From Natronolimnohabitans sp. A-GB9 (GTDB lineage: Archaea > Halobacteriota > Halobacteria > Halobacteriales > Natrialbaceae), in assembly GCF_030848565.1 (NCBI RefSeq), contig NZ_JAVDDV010000007.1, positions 154,485 to 218,484 on the forward strand: a stretch of DNA of 64,000 nucleotides, read 5' to 3'. Below the pieces are notes generated by a model. The model searched no databases and was not told the DNA's origin. It saw only the letters and a list, made by a program, of their open reading frames with translations. The translations under genes were made by a program, and so were the position numbers. Shown here one piece after another: positions 8,417 through 18,164 of this stretch. Numbering within the stretch: the first letter of the stretch is position 1; each line of letters begins with the position of its first letter.

Positions 8417-10170
8417 TCGCCGCCAGCCTGGACTTCGACGGTCTCGCCGTGGTTGCCGTCGACGGGGATAACGATGTGTCTCGAGGTGATCTCCGGGGTG
8501 ACCATCTGGCCCGCCGCCCCCTGGCTGCCGGCGCTGTTGGAACTGGCGCCGGCACCGCCACCAGCACCGGCGCCGTAGTTGGGGTTCTCGTCGTGCGTAC
8601 GGACGTCGATGTCGATCCCCAGTCGGTTCTCGACGTCGGAGATGCGACCGCCGCCTTTCCCGATGACACTCGAGATGTCGTCCTCCTCGACGTAGACGAC
8701 CGCGCGATCCTGGCTCTTGAGTTCGACGTCGACGTAGCCCCGCGCGATCGAGCGGATCTCGCGTTCGATCTCCTGTTTGGCGATGCGGTCGACGCCAGAC
8801 TCGCTGCCGGGGCCACCCTCCTCGTCTTTCAGCGGGACGGTGACGACCTGACGGTTGAAGGTGTAGATCTCGTACTCGGGCTCGCCGGTCTCGAAGTTCG
8901 TGACCTGGATGACCGGCCGCGCGAGGTCTTCCTCGGTGAGACCGGCGGGAACTTTGACCTCCGTGCGGACGTCGTAGACGGTCTCGACCTGACCGGCCTC
9001 GATGTAGACGACGGTGTCGACGACCTGCGGGATCATCCCGAGTTCGACACGGCCGACGAGGCGCTGGAGGGCGTCGATCGGTCGCGTCGCGTGGACGACG
9101 CCGATCATGCCGACGCCCGCCAGGCGCATGTCCGCGAAGACTTCGAAGTCGTCGGTCTTGCGGACCTCGTCGTAGATCGTGTAGTCGGGTCGGACCATCA
9201 GCAGGGCGTCGGCGGTCTTTTCCATCTCGCCGCCGAGTTCGGTGTACTGGGTGATCTCGGGGCCGACCTGCAGGTCCCGGGGCTTTTCCATCGTCTTGAC
9301 CGCGTAGTCGTGATCCGAGATGAATCGGGCGACCGCCTGGGCGAACGTCGACTTCCCGGCTCCGGGCGCCCCCGAGATGAGGACGCCACGCTGGCGCTCG
9401 AGCAGCCGATCTTTGAGTTCAGTGGCGTTCTCGTAGTCCTCGATGTCCGTCTGGGCGATCGGTCGAACGGCAGTGATCTCGATGCCGTCCGAGAACGGCG
9501 GTCGACCGATGGCGATCCGGTAATCCCGGAACTGGACGATTTTCATGCCAGGCTCGGAGAGTTCGATGAAGCCCTCGGCGGCCTCCTTCGCGCCGTCGAC
9601 GATCTCGCGAGCGTACTCGTCCATCGTCTCCTCCTCGAGGGGATCGTCGGCGATCTCCTGGTAGTGCATGTCGCCGAGTTCGCCCCGTTTGGCCATCGGG
9701 ACCATCCCCGTCTTGAGGTGGACGCTCATCGTCTGGTCGTCGAAGTAGTTCTCGACGGTCAGCGTCCCGACCGTCCTGACTTCGGGAGAGACGTGTTCGA
9801 CGTCGAGACCCTTCGCCTGGGCGACTTCCGCCTGGACGATATCGCTGGTGAGAAACGTCGCCTCGAGGTCCTCCGCGAGGTCCCGAATCAGCGCGTCGAT
9901 CTCGCCTTCGGAAGCGTGGCCGCGCTCGATCGCGCTTGGCCGCTCGCCGACGTACTCGAGGTCGACTGTCCCCTCGTCGGCGAGTGCAGCGAGTCGCTGG
10001 AGCTCCTCGAGCCCGTCCCAGCCGGTCTCGATGCCGTCGTTTGCCTGCGCCTCGAGTTCCGCGACGACGGCTTCGGGTACCGAAATCGTCGCTCCCTCGA
10101 ACTGCCCGTCTTCGATCGTCGCCGAAACGCGGCCGTCGATGACCACGCTCGTATCCGGCACGACGTTCAT
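8293..10170 (-). CDS. PIN-KH-domain secretion-type ATPase (PINc/VapC family ATPase)
   Basis: This 625-residue fusion has an N-terminal PIN nuclease-like domain (MNVVPDTSVVIDG, conserved acidic residues, about 1-130), a VirB11/PilT-like ATPase core with Walker A GAPGAGKST at 267-275 and RPDYTIYDEVRKTDD as a Walker B region, and a C-terminal KH RNA-binding domain with IGKGGGRI at 503-510. A Gly/Ala-rich linker (about 525-550) separates a final domain. This architecture is known in archaea, but its role is not established; RNA binding or processing coupled to ATP hydrolysis is plausible. Its 3' end overlaps the truncated htpX in antisense, and the ATPase looks intact. Confidence 0.9.
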   Translation of the reverse strand: MNVVPDTSVVIDGRVSATIEDGQFEGATISVPEAVVAELEAQANDGIETGWDGLEELQRLAALADEGTVDLEYVGERPSAIERGHASEGEIDALIRDLAEDLEATFLTSDIVQAEVAQAKGLDVEHVSPEVRTVGTLTVENYFDDQTMSVHLKTGMVPMAKRGELGDMHYQEIADDPLEEETMDEYAREIVDGAKEAAEGFIELSEPGMKIVQFRDYRIAIGRPPFSDGIEITAVRPIAQTDIEDYENATELKDRLLERQRGVLISGAPGAGKSTFAQAVARFISDHDYAVKTMEKPRDLQVGPEITQYTELGGEMEKTADALLMVRPDYTIYDEVRKTDDFEVFADMRLAGVGMIGVVHATRPIDALQRLVGRVELGMIPQVVDTVVYIEAGQVETVYDVRTEVKVPAGLTEEDLARPVIQVTNFETGEPEYEIYTFNRQVVTVPLKDEEGGPGSESGVDRIAKQEIEREIRSIARGYVDVELKSQDRAVVYVEEDDISSVIGKGGGRISDVENRLGIDIDVRTHDENPNYGAGAGGGAGASSNSAGSQGAAGQMVTPEITSRHIVIPVDGNHGETVEVQAGGDYLFTATVSRGGEIQVSRGSAIADELEQAIDRKEPVTVVPS

Positions 10171-10340
10171 ATGCTAACTGGTCGTCGGATCCCTATAAGG
10201 GTGTTCCACCAGCAACGGCAGACAAACGACGGGAAACACTCCCTCGAGCGGTTCGCACTACTTCCAACAGTTCACGTGACTGTCTTCTAAACTGATGGGA
10301 AAACACCTATCATCTTAACCCGGAAATCGAACACGTCCAT

Positions 10341-11987
10341 ATGATGAATCCAGAACAGACCTTCGGGAAGGGTGAACTCAACGATTTCTTCGATGCCGAC
10401 CAGCTCGTCGACCGAATCGGCCTCGACGAAGAGGAGATCGCCTGGCGAAAGGACTTTATCGGGTTCGACGAAGACGACGAACGGCGACTCGCCGATCTCG
10501 AACCGCTGTTGCGTGACAACCAAAACGACATCGCAGAGGACTTCTACGACAACCTGATTCGGTCCCGGCAGACTCGGGAGGTAATCGGACGCTCTCCCAA
10601 AGACATCGAGGCGCTGAAACAGACCCAGCGTGCCTATCTAGTCTCGCTTGCGACCGGCCCCTACGATCAGCAGTTCTTCGAGAACCGGGCCCGGGTCGGC
10701 AAGCTCCACGAACTGCTCGACATGCCCCTGAAACACTACATCGGGCAGTACGGCGTCTACTACGATCTCCTTCTCGAGCGGTTGAACGAACGGATCCAAC
10801 AGCAGGTCGTCGACGAGATCGAAGCGTGGGCGGCCGAACAGGACGAAAGCGGCGGTGGGCTCGGCGGACTCGCCGGTGCGCTCGGATTCGGCGGCAGCGA
10901 CGACGGAGAAGACGGCCTCGAGGAGTCGTTCGAGGAGACCGTCAGGGAAGCGATCGACGACGGGATGAACGACGTTCTCTCGCTGTTGCGAATCATCAAC
11001 TTAGACATGCAGATCGCGACCGAGACGTACGTCGACTCCTACGCCCAGGACCTCGAGGATTCGATCGAACGGCGCCAACGGCTCGCCCGCGAGGTCGACG
11101 AAGACGTCCAGGGACCGATCGAGGAGCTCCACCAGGCCAGCGAGGAGATCGCCACCCGCGCCGAGGCGATCAGCAACCACACCTCGAACCAGGCGACAGA
11201 CACCAATCGGGCGGCGACCCAGCTGGGCGAGTTGAGCGCCGCGATCGAGGAGGTCGCCAGCGTGACCGACAACGTCTCCGAGGAAAGCGAACGGACCGAA
11301 CAGCTCACCGCCGAAGGCGTCTCGGCGGCCAACGAGGCCCTCGAGGAACTCGAGCGTATCGAGTCGGCGACCGAAGCCGTCGCACAGTCCGCCGGCGACT
11401 TAGAGGACAGAACCGACGAGATCGACGAGGTCCTCGACCGACTCGACGACGTGGCCGACCGGACGACCGTGCTGGCGAAAAACGCGAAGATCGAAGCCTC
11501 CCGGTCGGACGGCGAGGACAGCGCACAGACGATGGGTGTCATTGCCGACGAAGTCGAGTCGTTCGCCGAACAGACGCGACGTGACCTCGAGGCGATCGAA
11601 GACGCCGTCCAGGGCGTCCGCGAGGAGGCCGTCGAGACGGTCGAAGCGACGGACGACACCGTCGATCGGCTCGACGACGGCGCCGATCGGATCCGGGCGG
11701 CGATGGACTCGCTCGAGGCGATCCACGACTCGGCCCAGACGACGGCGGCCCAGATGGAAGACGTGGCGGCGGCGACCGACCAGCAGGCGCGCAACGTCGA
11801 GACGGCGGCGGCGACCGTCGAGGACATCTCCGAGACCGCAGAGGAGGTCGCCACTGCCGCCGAGTCGGTCGCGGCGGCGAGCCAGGAGCAGACCGCCAGC
11901 CTCCAGGAGGTCGGCGAGACGGTGTCACGGCTGACCGACGAGGGAGCGGCCGGGGAGCAGACGCCGGTGTACGAGCAACTCGACTGA
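10341..11987 (+). CDS. hemAT: Globin-coupled methyl-accepting transducer, HemAT type
   Basis: This soluble 548-residue aerotaxis transducer has no membrane helices. Residues about 20-170 form a protoglobin sensor domain with the likely proximal heme ligand His123 in RVGKLHELLD. A Gly/Asp-rich linker (GGGLGGLAGALGFGGSDDGEDG) follows, then a long coiled-coil MCP domain with Glu/Gln-rich methylation helices and the hairpin region VLAKNAKIEASRSDGEDS near 385-402. HemAT proteins sense oxygen through heme and signal to CheA. No other che genes are in the window, so it is an orphan transducer acting on a kinase elsewhere. Two ATGs are adjacent at the start. Confidence 0.9.
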   Translation: MMNPEQTFGKGELNDFFDADQLVDRIGLDEEEIAWRKDFIGFDEDDERRLADLEPLLRDNQNDIAEDFYDNLIRSRQTREVIGRSPKDIEALKQTQRAYLVSLATGPYDQQFFENRARVGKLHELLDMPLKHYIGQYGVYYDLLLERLNERIQQQVVDEIEAWAAEQDESGGGLGGLAGALGFGGSDDGEDGLEESFEETVREAIDDGMNDVLSLLRIINLDMQIATETYVDSYAQDLEDSIERRQRLAREVDEDVQGPIEELHQASEEIATRAEAISNHTSNQATDTNRAATQLGELSAAIEEVASVTDNVSEESERTEQLTAEGVSAANEALEELERIESATEAVAQSAGDLEDRTDEIDEVLDRLDDVADRTTVLAKNAKIEASRSDGEDSAQTMGVIADEVESFAEQTRRDLEAIEDAVQGVREEAVETVEATDDTVDRLDDGADRIRAAMDSLEAIHDSAQTTAAQMEDVAAATDQQARNVETAAATVEDISETAEEVATAAESVAAASQEQTASLQEVGETVSRLTDEGAAGEQTPVYEQLD

Positions 11988-12096
11988 TCGCATCTCTCGT
12001 TCGTACGGAACTTCCAGAGTCAGAGCCGGCAGAGAAACGGTGGCTGCCGTGGGTTCTATCGGCACAATCAACACCCAGCGTACCGATAACGCGACC

Positions 12097-13218
12097 ATGG
12101 ACGTCGCCGAACTGACCCGCGACCTCGTCTCGATTCCGAGCCACGACGACGAGACGGGCGCGGGCGACTACATCGAGGAGTGGCTGCGACGCGAAACCGA
12201 CGCCGACGTCGTCCGGGACGAGGCCGGAAACGTGATCGCTCGCAGCGGCGACGAGGACGGGCCAACGATGGCGCTCGTCGGTCACCACGACGTCGTCGAA
12301 CCGGCCGACTCTCAGATCGACTCGAGCGGCGAGTACGTCGTCGAACGGCGGAATGGACGCCTGTACGGCCGCGGAGCGGCGGACATGAAAGGCGCCGTCG
12401 CGGCCGCGATGTGTGCGTTTCGCGACGTCACGACCGGGGACGACGCGTCGGTCGAGGGCGAACTCGTCTTCGCGAGTTTCGTCGGTGAAGAGGTCGGCGG
12501 CGTCGGCGCACGCCACGCCATCGAACGAGGGTTTACTCCCGACTACGCCATCGTCGGGGAGGGATCGACGGGCTACTCGAGTCCGGGTGTCACGGACGTC
12601 GCCGTCGCCCACAAGGGTCGGCGCGGAAGCACGATCACCGCCGTCGGCACCGCGGCCCACGCAAGCGAGGTCGGGGCCGGCGAGAACGCGATCTACCGCG
12701 CGACCGACGCCGTCGACCGCGTTCGCAGACTCGAGGTCCCGACCGTCGAAGTGGCGGGCGACCGCCTCGAGGGCAGCCTCACGGTCACCGAAATCGAGGG
12801 TGGGACGGCGATGAACGTCGTCCCCGACCGCTGTGAGCTGACCGTCGACGAGCGGACCGTCCCGGGACAGCGGGCCGATCTCGAGCGTGTCGAGTCGATC
12901 GAGGGCGTCGAGTGGACCGTCGATCAGGATCTGCCGCCGATGCAGTGTCACGACGACGCGTTCGCGGAGGCGGTACTCGAGGCAGCCGACCGCGCACAGT
13001 CGGGGACGCCGGAACTGGTAACGAAACCCCACGCGACCGACGCAGGGTGGCTCTCCGACGCCGGAACCGAGTGTGTGATCTACGGTGCCGCAGAGCCCGG
13101 CGAAGCACACACCGAAGACGAGAGCGTCTCGCTCGAGGTGCTGCGACGCTGTCGTGAGACCTACCGGCTGGCGGCGTCGTCGTGGCTCGCGGCGTCGCCG
13201 ACGTCCGAGAAATCCTAA
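12097..13218 (+). CDS. M20 family metallopeptidase (ArgE/DapE/CPG2-like)
   Basis: The 373-residue di-zinc amidohydrolase has [11 protein letters not shown] with the first metal His and Asp at about 63-65, [11 protein letters not shown] with the bridging Asp at 96, FVGEEVGG with the catalytic Glu pair at 131-132, and GEGSTG. A lid domain begins with the [13 protein letters not shown] stretch. Family members remove N-acyl groups or C-terminal residues from amino acids; the exact substrate (acetylornithine, succinyl-diaminopimelate or a dipeptide) cannot be read. I chose the ATG at 12097 ([15 protein letters not shown]); the frame continues upstream to a GTG at 12040. It converges with the TrmB gene, overlapping it by 4 bp. 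Confidence 0.9.
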   Translation: MDVAELTRDLVSIPSHDDETGAGDYIEEWLRRETDADVVRDEAGNVIARSGDEDGPTMALVGHHDVVEPADSQIDSSGEYVVERRNGRLYGRGAADMKGAVAAAMCAFRDVTTGDDASVEGELVFASFVGEEVGGVGARHAIERGFTPDYAIVGEGSTGYSSPGVTDVAVAHKGRRGSTITAVGTAAHASEVGAGENAIYRATDAVDRVRRLEVPTVEVAGDRLEGSLTVTEIEGGTAMNVVPDRCELTVDERTVPGQRADLERVESIEGVEWTVDQDLPPMQCHDDAFAEAVLEAADRAQSGTPELVTKPHATDAGWLSDAGTECVIYGAAEPGEAHTEDESVSLEVLRRCRETYRLAASSWLAASPTSEKS

Positions 13219-14039
13219 ACGGCGTCGTCTCCCGCCCGAACGGGGCCGGCCGGTCGACGATCCGTCTCTCGGCCGTTGGTCCAGAGTAGATCGAACAGCT
13301 GGGCCTGTGTCCGGTACAAGGTGTCGCTCGTGGTGGAGATTGCAGCGTAGCCGTCGGCGTCGCTGACGGGGAACGCGACTAACACGTGCGTGCTGTCGTA
13401 GAGATAGATCCGCCCCTCGATGGTCTCGACGCGTCGAATGTCCATGATCTCCGCAGCGCGCTCGTAGACGGCGGGCGAGATCGACTCGTCCTCGGAGACG
13501 ATCGCCTGAATCGTCGTTCCGGCGTCGGCTTTCCGAGCCAGTTCCTCGGCGTGGTGGTTGAGGATCCGCTCGAAGCTGATCGGCGTCGTGATCATCCGGA
13601 TCTCCGAGGTCGTCGAACTCGTCAGTTCGGACAGCTTCTCGAGGATGCGGTGACGGTTGGAGTAGGTCCAACAGACGTCCGACTGGCCGGGAGGGCGCGT
13701 TTCGGTATCAACTGTCTCGGCGAGCTGTTCGCCGAGGCGCTGGATCTCCGCCAGCCGCTCGTCGTACTGGCGCTGTTTGTACTGCTTGAACCGATCGATC
13801 GCGGTGTCGGGTTCGACGGGCCCGAACTTCTTCGGTCGGCCGGACTGGACGTCGACGAACCCTTTCTGTGAGAGCTCGTCGAGCGCGTCGTAAACACGTG
13901 GCTGTGGAACGTCAGCACCGTCGGAAACTTCCTGTGCGGTCGATACACCCTGCCGAAGGAGACACGCGTACGACTGCGCCTCGTACTCGGACAACCCGAT
14001 CTCCTTGAGATACATTACCACCCGTCGCTCCATACCCAT
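13215..14039 (-). CDS. TrmB-family transcriptional regulator
   Basis: The 274-residue protein has an N-terminal winged HTH typical of TrmB ([22 protein letters not shown], then [19 protein letters not shown]), a coiled-coil segment ([19 protein letters not shown]) and a C-terminal phospholipase-D-like effector domain with [14 protein letters not shown]. TrmB proteins regulate sugar uptake and central carbon genes. There is no sugar transporter nearby, so the target is unknown; the amine oxidase operon lies divergently upstream. An ATG two codons downstream (MERRVV) is an alternative start. Confidence 0.88.
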   Translation of the reverse strand: MGMERRVVMYLKEIGLSEYEAQSYACLLRQGVSTAQEVSDGADVPQPRVYDALDELSQKGFVDVQSGRPKKFGPVEPDTAIDRFKQYKQRQYDERLAEIQRLGEQLAETVDTETRPPGQSDVCWTYSNRHRILEKLSELTSSTTSEIRMITTPISFERILNHHAEELARKADAGTTIQAIVSEDESISPAVYERAAEIMDIRRVETIEGRIYLYDSTHVLVAFPVSDADGYAAISTTSDTLYRTQAQLFDLLWTNGRETDRRPAGPVRAGDDAV

Positions 14040-14287
14040 ACGGCATCGACGACCGAGTTAAGAGTTCGTCATGTATTCACACACCGGGCCCAGAAATGCA
14101 TTCTCAGTATCTTTCGAATTAAATATATCAACTCGAGAAGTCCGAGAAAGAGAGTTCGAACGGAGTTATCGTGTCGTTCGTGCGGCGACGGTTCATCACC
14201 ACACAACGATCTTGTGCGTCCGAGAGCGGGGAACTCGTAGCCGACACCCGTGGCTCGAGTCCCGTCTGGTGGCCGTGACACGGCCTA
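14040..14287. other. Intergenic region upstream of TrmB gene
   Basis: This region is AT-rich near 14095-14135 (ttcgaattaaatatatc). It must carry the promoter for the minus-strand TrmB gene. No open frame with coding character is seen. Confidence 0.4.
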
Positions 14288-14360
14288 ATACTGCCGGACA
14301 GCAGTCAGTAACACGTCGGTCACGAACTCGCGGCTGTCACCCGCTGGGACGGCCGCAGTA
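14288..14360. repeat. MITE-like element B, truncated copy
   Basis: It begins with atactgccggacagcagtca and continues through a cggtcacgaactcgcggctg segment and ggccgcagt. It matches the reverse complement of the complete element at 21532-21640 and then diverges, so the second terminal repeat is missing. It lies in the leader region of the copper amine oxidase gene. Confidence 0.7.
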
Positions 14361-14478
14361 GCGCAGGAATGCCAGGTTACTACTGGTGAGTTGTTACCAA
14401 ACACCAATACAAAACCCGACAGAAAGACGCGTATCGGTCCGATCCACGACGAGCACCGCGATCGGGCCAGCACAACCT

Positions 14479-16431
14479 ATGAGCAAACAACGAGAATCCG
14501 TAACCGTCGATCATCCGCTCGATCCGCTCACTGCCGACGAAATCGAAACCGCAGCCGCTACCGTCGAGTCGGAAACTGATCTCGAGGACGAGATACAGTT
14601 CCACAACATCGTCCTCAACGAACCGCCGAAGGAGTTGGTCAAGGCGTTCGAACCCGGTGACGCGTTCGAACGGGAGGCGTCGGTCGTCGCCAGGGCCGAC
14701 GAGGAGACCTACGAGGGGACCGTCTCACTATCCGACGAGACGCTCCTCGAGTGGGAGCACCTGCCCGACGCCCAGCCCGCGGTGATGCCCGAAGAGATCG
14801 AGGCGGCTCGAGAGGTCGTCAAGAACGACCCCGAGTGGCGGGAGGCGGCGGCGAAACGCGGCGTCGAGAACTTCGATCTCGTCATGGTCGACCCCTGGTC
14901 GGCCAGCGGATTCGAACCGGAAGAACACGAGGGGAAACGGCTCTGTAGAGCGATCTCGTGGATTCGAACGAGCGAGAGCGACAACGGTCGGGCACGGCCG
15001 ATCGAGGGGCTGTTCGCGTTCGTCGACCTAGACGAGATGGAGGTCGTCGACATCGAGGACAACGGCGTCCCGGATCCGGAGAATCCGCTGCCGCCGGAGG
15101 ACGCCGACTACCGGGCCGACAGGGTCGAAACCCGCGACGACTTCGAACACCTAGACGTCGTCCAGCCCGACGGCCCAAGCTGGGAAGTCGACGGCCACAA
15201 CGTCGAGTGGCTCGACTGGGAGTTCCGTGTCGGCTGGACCGCCCGCGAGGGGCTCGTCTTCCACGATATCACGTTCGACGACGGCGACGAGTCCCGGTCG
15301 GTCCTCCATCGCGCGTCGGCCTGTGAGATGGCCGTTCCCTACGGCGACCCGGACCCCAACCACTCCTGGAAGAACGCCTTCGACATCGGCGAGTATCACG
15401 TCGGCCGGATGGCCAACAGGCTCACCGAGGGGTGTGACTGTCTTGGCGTCATGAAGTACTTCGACGTCGAGATGAACACCATCGAGGGCGAGTCCGAGAC
15501 CCTAGAGAGTGCGATCTGCATGCACGAGGAGGACGACGGCGTCCTCTGGAAACACACCGAAGAACGGAAACCACACACCGAGGTCCGACGGCGACGTCGG
15601 CTCGTCGTCTCCTTTATCGCGACGGTGTACAACTACGACTACGGCTTCTACTGGTACTTCTACCCCGACGGGAGTATCGAAGCCGAGGTCCGACTGACCG
15701 GCATCGACTCGAACGGCGTCGTGCCGGCCGAGGAGACCGCCGAGGACACGTACGGCCAGTACGCCATCGTCGCGCCACAGGTGAAAGCCCCCATCCACCA
15801 GCACTTCTTCAACTTCCGGCTGGACTTCGACATCGACGACGGCCCGATGCGGGCCTACGAGGTCCACAACGAGCCGACGGGCAGCGAACGCAACCGAAAG
15901 AACGGGTTCCGAGCCAAGGAGACGTTACTCGAGCGCGAAAACGAGGCCCGCCAGGATATCGATCCCCTCCGCGGTCGATACTGGCGGATCGCCAACAGCG
16001 AGACCGAAAACTCCTACGGACGCAGCTGTGGCTACAAGCTCGAGCCCCACACGAACGTCTCGGCACCGATGAAGCCGACCTCGAGTTACAAAGAGCGGTC
16101 GGGATTCATCCAGAACAACTTCTGGGTGACGCCACACGACGACGACGAACGGTTCGCCGCCGGCGATTATCCGAACCTGAACGACGACACGACCGGCCTG
16201 CCCGAGTGGACGGAACAGGACCGATCGCTCGTCGACGAGGATCTCGTCGTCTGGTACACGCAGGGGGTCAACCACGTCCCTCGAGCCGAGGACTGGCCCG
16301 TGTTGCCGGTCGAGATCGCGAACTTCGAGTTGAAACCCGAAGGATTCCTCGACGGCAACCCCTCGATCGATCTGCCGCCCGAGCCGTGTCACACGGAGTA
16401 CGACATTACGAGTCCCAGCGACGACGACTGA
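14479..16431 (+). CDS. Copper-containing primary amine oxidase
   Basis: The enzyme oxidises primary amines to aldehydes with release of ammonia and hydrogen peroxide, using copper and topaquinone. Numbered from MSKQ (650 residues): the catalytic base is Asp302 in FDIGEYHVG, the topaquinone precursor is Tyr386 in the N-Y-D motif of ATVYNYDYG, and the copper ligands are His440 and His442 in IHQHFFNFRLD and His599 in GVNHVPRAEDWPV. All key residues are present. No signal peptide is seen, so it is cytoplasmic. I chose the ATG at 14479; the frame opens upstream at 14386. A membrane protein of the DsbD/SafE type follows in the same direction. Confidence 0.95.
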   Translation: MSKQRESVTVDHPLDPLTADEIETAAATVESETDLEDEIQFHNIVLNEPPKELVKAFEPGDAFEREASVVARADEETYEGTVSLSDETLLEWEHLPDAQPAVMPEEIEAAREVVKNDPEWREAAAKRGVENFDLVMVDPWSASGFEPEEHEGKRLCRAISWIRTSESDNGRARPIEGLFAFVDLDEMEVVDIEDNGVPDPENPLPPEDADYRADRVETRDDFEHLDVVQPDGPSWEVDGHNVEWLDWEFRVGWTAREGLVFHDITFDDGDESRSVLHRASACEMAVPYGDPDPNHSWKNAFDIGEYHVGRMANRLTEGCDCLGVMKYFDVEMNTIEGESETLESAICMHEEDDGVLWKHTEERKPHTEVRRRRRLVVSFIATVYNYDYGFYWYFYPDGSIEAEVRLTGIDSNGVVPAEETAEDTYGQYAIVAPQVKAPIHQHFFNFRLDFDIDDGPMRAYEVHNEPTGSERNRKNGFRAKETLLERENEARQDIDPLRGRYWRIANSETENSYGRSCGYKLEPHTNVSAPMKPTSSYKERSGFIQNNFWVTPHDDDERFAAGDYPNLNDDTTGLPEWTEQDRSLVDEDLVVWYTQGVNHVPRAEDWPVLPVEIANFELKPEGFLDGNPSIDLPPEPCHTEYDITSPSDDD

Positions 16432-16508
16432 TACGGGTTACTGTAAGTCAATTCCGGAACACCCACGACCCGTCTTTCGGGCTCCGGTAATTCGGTACGG
16501 CAGACCGG
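16432..16508. repeat. Palindromic dispersed element A, diverged copy
   Basis: It starts immediately after the amine oxidase stop codon with tacgggttactgtaagtca. It has the inner arms ccggaacacc and gctccgg with a cgacccgtctttcgggc hairpin, and ends ttcggtacggcagaccgga. The outer arms match the copies at 2814 and 25267 while the core differs, keeping the hairpin. The remaining 200 bp up to the next gene show no coding frame. Confidence 0.65.
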
Positions 16509-16711
16509 ATGACCACACCGGTCCCGAGAGCGACTGACCGGGACGGCGGCTCGGTCGCTTCTCGGCGTCGCGTCCGACAGGAACCGGCCACCGCCGAGCG
16601 GACGACTCTCGAGCGGTACCGAACCACGATGTTCGTGTTGCAAACGTTCACGTCCGATATGAAACCACGTCAACGCCGGTCAGACCCGAACCGATCACCG
16701 GAGGGAGTCGA

Positions 16712-17518
16712 ATGATCGAGCTCGGCGTCCTGACCCGCGTCGATCTCCTGTTGTTCTTCGCGATCGGTGTCCTCGGTGGCGTCCACTGTATCGGAATGTG
16801 TGGGCCGATCGTGACGATGTACGACGGAGCACACTCGAGCGGCCAGTCGACAACCGGCGTGTCGACCGAGTCGCTGTACTACCACGGACTGTTCAATCTC
16901 GGCCGGACGGCGAGCTACACGCTTCTCGGAGCCCTCTTCGGGACGATCGGCGGACTGGTGTATCTGACGATGGAGTCACTGTTGGCCGTTGCGAATCCGA
17001 TCCGTGGAACGGTTGGCGTCGCACTCGGGCTCGTCATCATCGCCCACGGTGTCGCCACCTTGATCGGACGGCACACGTTCGATCTCCACCGACTCCCGAT
17101 TCCGAACGTCGGTCTCAAACACACACTACAGGGGGCGGCGAATCGGGTGCGACGAATCGCCGACGGGCCGGGAATCGTCGGGCTCGGTCTGGCACACGGG
17201 CTGGTCCCGTGTCCGATGCTGTATGCCGCGTTCGTCTACGCCTTCGCCGTCGGCTCGCCTGTCCTCGGCGCCGCGTCGCTGGCCGCGCTCGGTCTCGGGA
17301 CGTTTCCCGCCGTGTTCCTCTACGGAATCACCCTCAACTCGCTTGGATCGCGCCACGCGAGTCGGCTTCACCGCGTTCTCGGCGTCGCGTTCGTCGTCCT
17401 GGGCTACGTCCTCCTCGCACACGGCCTGATGGCCGTGGGGATCCATCTCCCCCATCCGGACCTCCCACACTACCTCCCGCCGGAGCTCTCCGACGCCGGC
17501 CATCACTCCCACGAGTAA
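16712..17518 (+). CDS. DsbD_2/SafE-like membrane transporter
   Basis: The 268-residue protein has six or seven membrane helices. The first carries the signature HCIGMCGPIV and a later one has GLVPCPML; paired cysteines of this kind are typical of the DsbD_2 (sulfite exporter TauE/SafE-like) family, whose bacterial members serve thiol redox transfer or copper delivery to oxidases. The C-terminus is His-rich (HLPHPDLPHY and DAGHHSHE), which suits metal binding. It follows the copper amine oxidase, so copper handling for that enzyme is a reasonable but unproven role. An element B repeat lies 60 bp after its stop. Confidence 0.8.
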   Translation: MIELGVLTRVDLLLFFAIGVLGGVHCIGMCGPIVTMYDGAHSSGQSTTGVSTESLYYHGLFNLGRTASYTLLGALFGTIGGLVYLTMESLLAVANPIRGTVGVALGLVIIAHGVATLIGRHTFDLHRLPIPNVGLKHTLQGAANRVRRIADGPGIVGLGLAHGLVPCPMLYAAFVYAFAVGSPVLGAASLAALGLGTFPAVFLYGITLNSLGSRHASRLHRVLGVAFVVLGYVLLAHGLMAVGIHLPHPDLPHYLPPELSDAGHHSHE

Positions 17519-17580
17519 CGCGACGCCCGGGTGGTTCGGCCGTCAGAAACCAGTTGTCCCGGCCGACGGGACCGCTGTTC

Positions 17581-17690
17581 ATACTACCGGACAACAGTCA
17601 ATACACACCCGGTCGCGTCTCGACGCCTGTCGCGGAACACGACAGCGTCTCGAGTGCGATCGGTGTGTGCATCGTTTTGTCCGGAAGTAT
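17581..17690. repeat. MITE-like element B, complete copy with diverged interior
   Basis: This 110-bp element has terminal inverted repeats atactaccggacaacag (left) and ttgtccggaagtat (right). The interior, including cggtcgcgtctcgacgcc, differs from the other copies. Its right end shares the A of the stop codon of the minus-strand gene ending at 17690. Confidence 0.75.
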
Positions 17691-18046
17691 CAGGCGCCGG
17701 GGACGCCGGCGGCTTCGAAGCCGGTGACCCCGACGGCGGCCAGGGCGTAGAGTACGATCAGGACCGTCACCCAGGCGACGAGCCCGATCATCGCGGCGGC
17801 GGTCCAGTCGCCGGGATACCGGAAGTTGATGACCGCGATGTACGCCAGCAAGGCCAGCAACGGTCCAAGCAGCGGAATCCAGCCCACGAAGAAGCCGACG
17901 GCGGCCCAGACGATCGCCCCGATTAGCGCAGTGACGATCGCGTGATCGTAATCGCCGGCACCGACGATGATGCGAGCACCGACGTAGATGCCCAGTGCAC
18001 CGATCAGTAGGCTCACGAAGAACACGACGGCTGATGCAAGGACCAT
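17690..18046 (-). CDS. Small four-helix membrane protein
   Basis: The 118-residue hydrophobic protein has four membrane segments: ASAVVFFVSLLIGALGIYVG, AIVTALIGAIVWAAVGFFVG, LLGPLLALLAYIAVI and AAMIGLVAWVTVLIVLYALAA. The sequence G-x-Y-V-G-A-R follows helix 1. I do not recognise a named family; similar proteins are common in haloarchaea. I chose the ATG at 18046 because the extra 20 residues of the longer frame (from 18106) look non-coding. The stop codon is fused to element B. Confidence 0.7.
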   Translation of the reverse strand: MVLASAVVFFVSLLIGALGIYVGARIIVGAGDYDHAIVTALIGAIVWAAVGFFVGWIPLLGPLLALLAYIAVINFRYPGDWTAAAMIGLVAWVTVLIVLYALAAVGVTGFEAAGVPGA

Positions 18047-18164
18047 AGGTACCAGTACACACGTCAGCGCGACCGAACACGTCACTGCTTGCAGATTCCA
18101 CACCACGTTCGTCGGTCCACCGGAACCCCGACGTTGATACGATCACCGCACGTAGGAACGGTCG

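Noticed and set aside
8449..10290. 613-codon open frame on the plus strand opposite the PIN-KH ATPase
   Set aside because: It is the antisense of a well-conserved ATPase and has no recognisable motif.
11539..13671. 710-codon open frame on the minus strand opposite the M20 peptidase and part of hemAT
   Set aside because: It spans two real genes on the opposite strand and a TrmB gene in another frame; its translation is Arg/Asp-rich low complexity typical of high-GC antisense frames.
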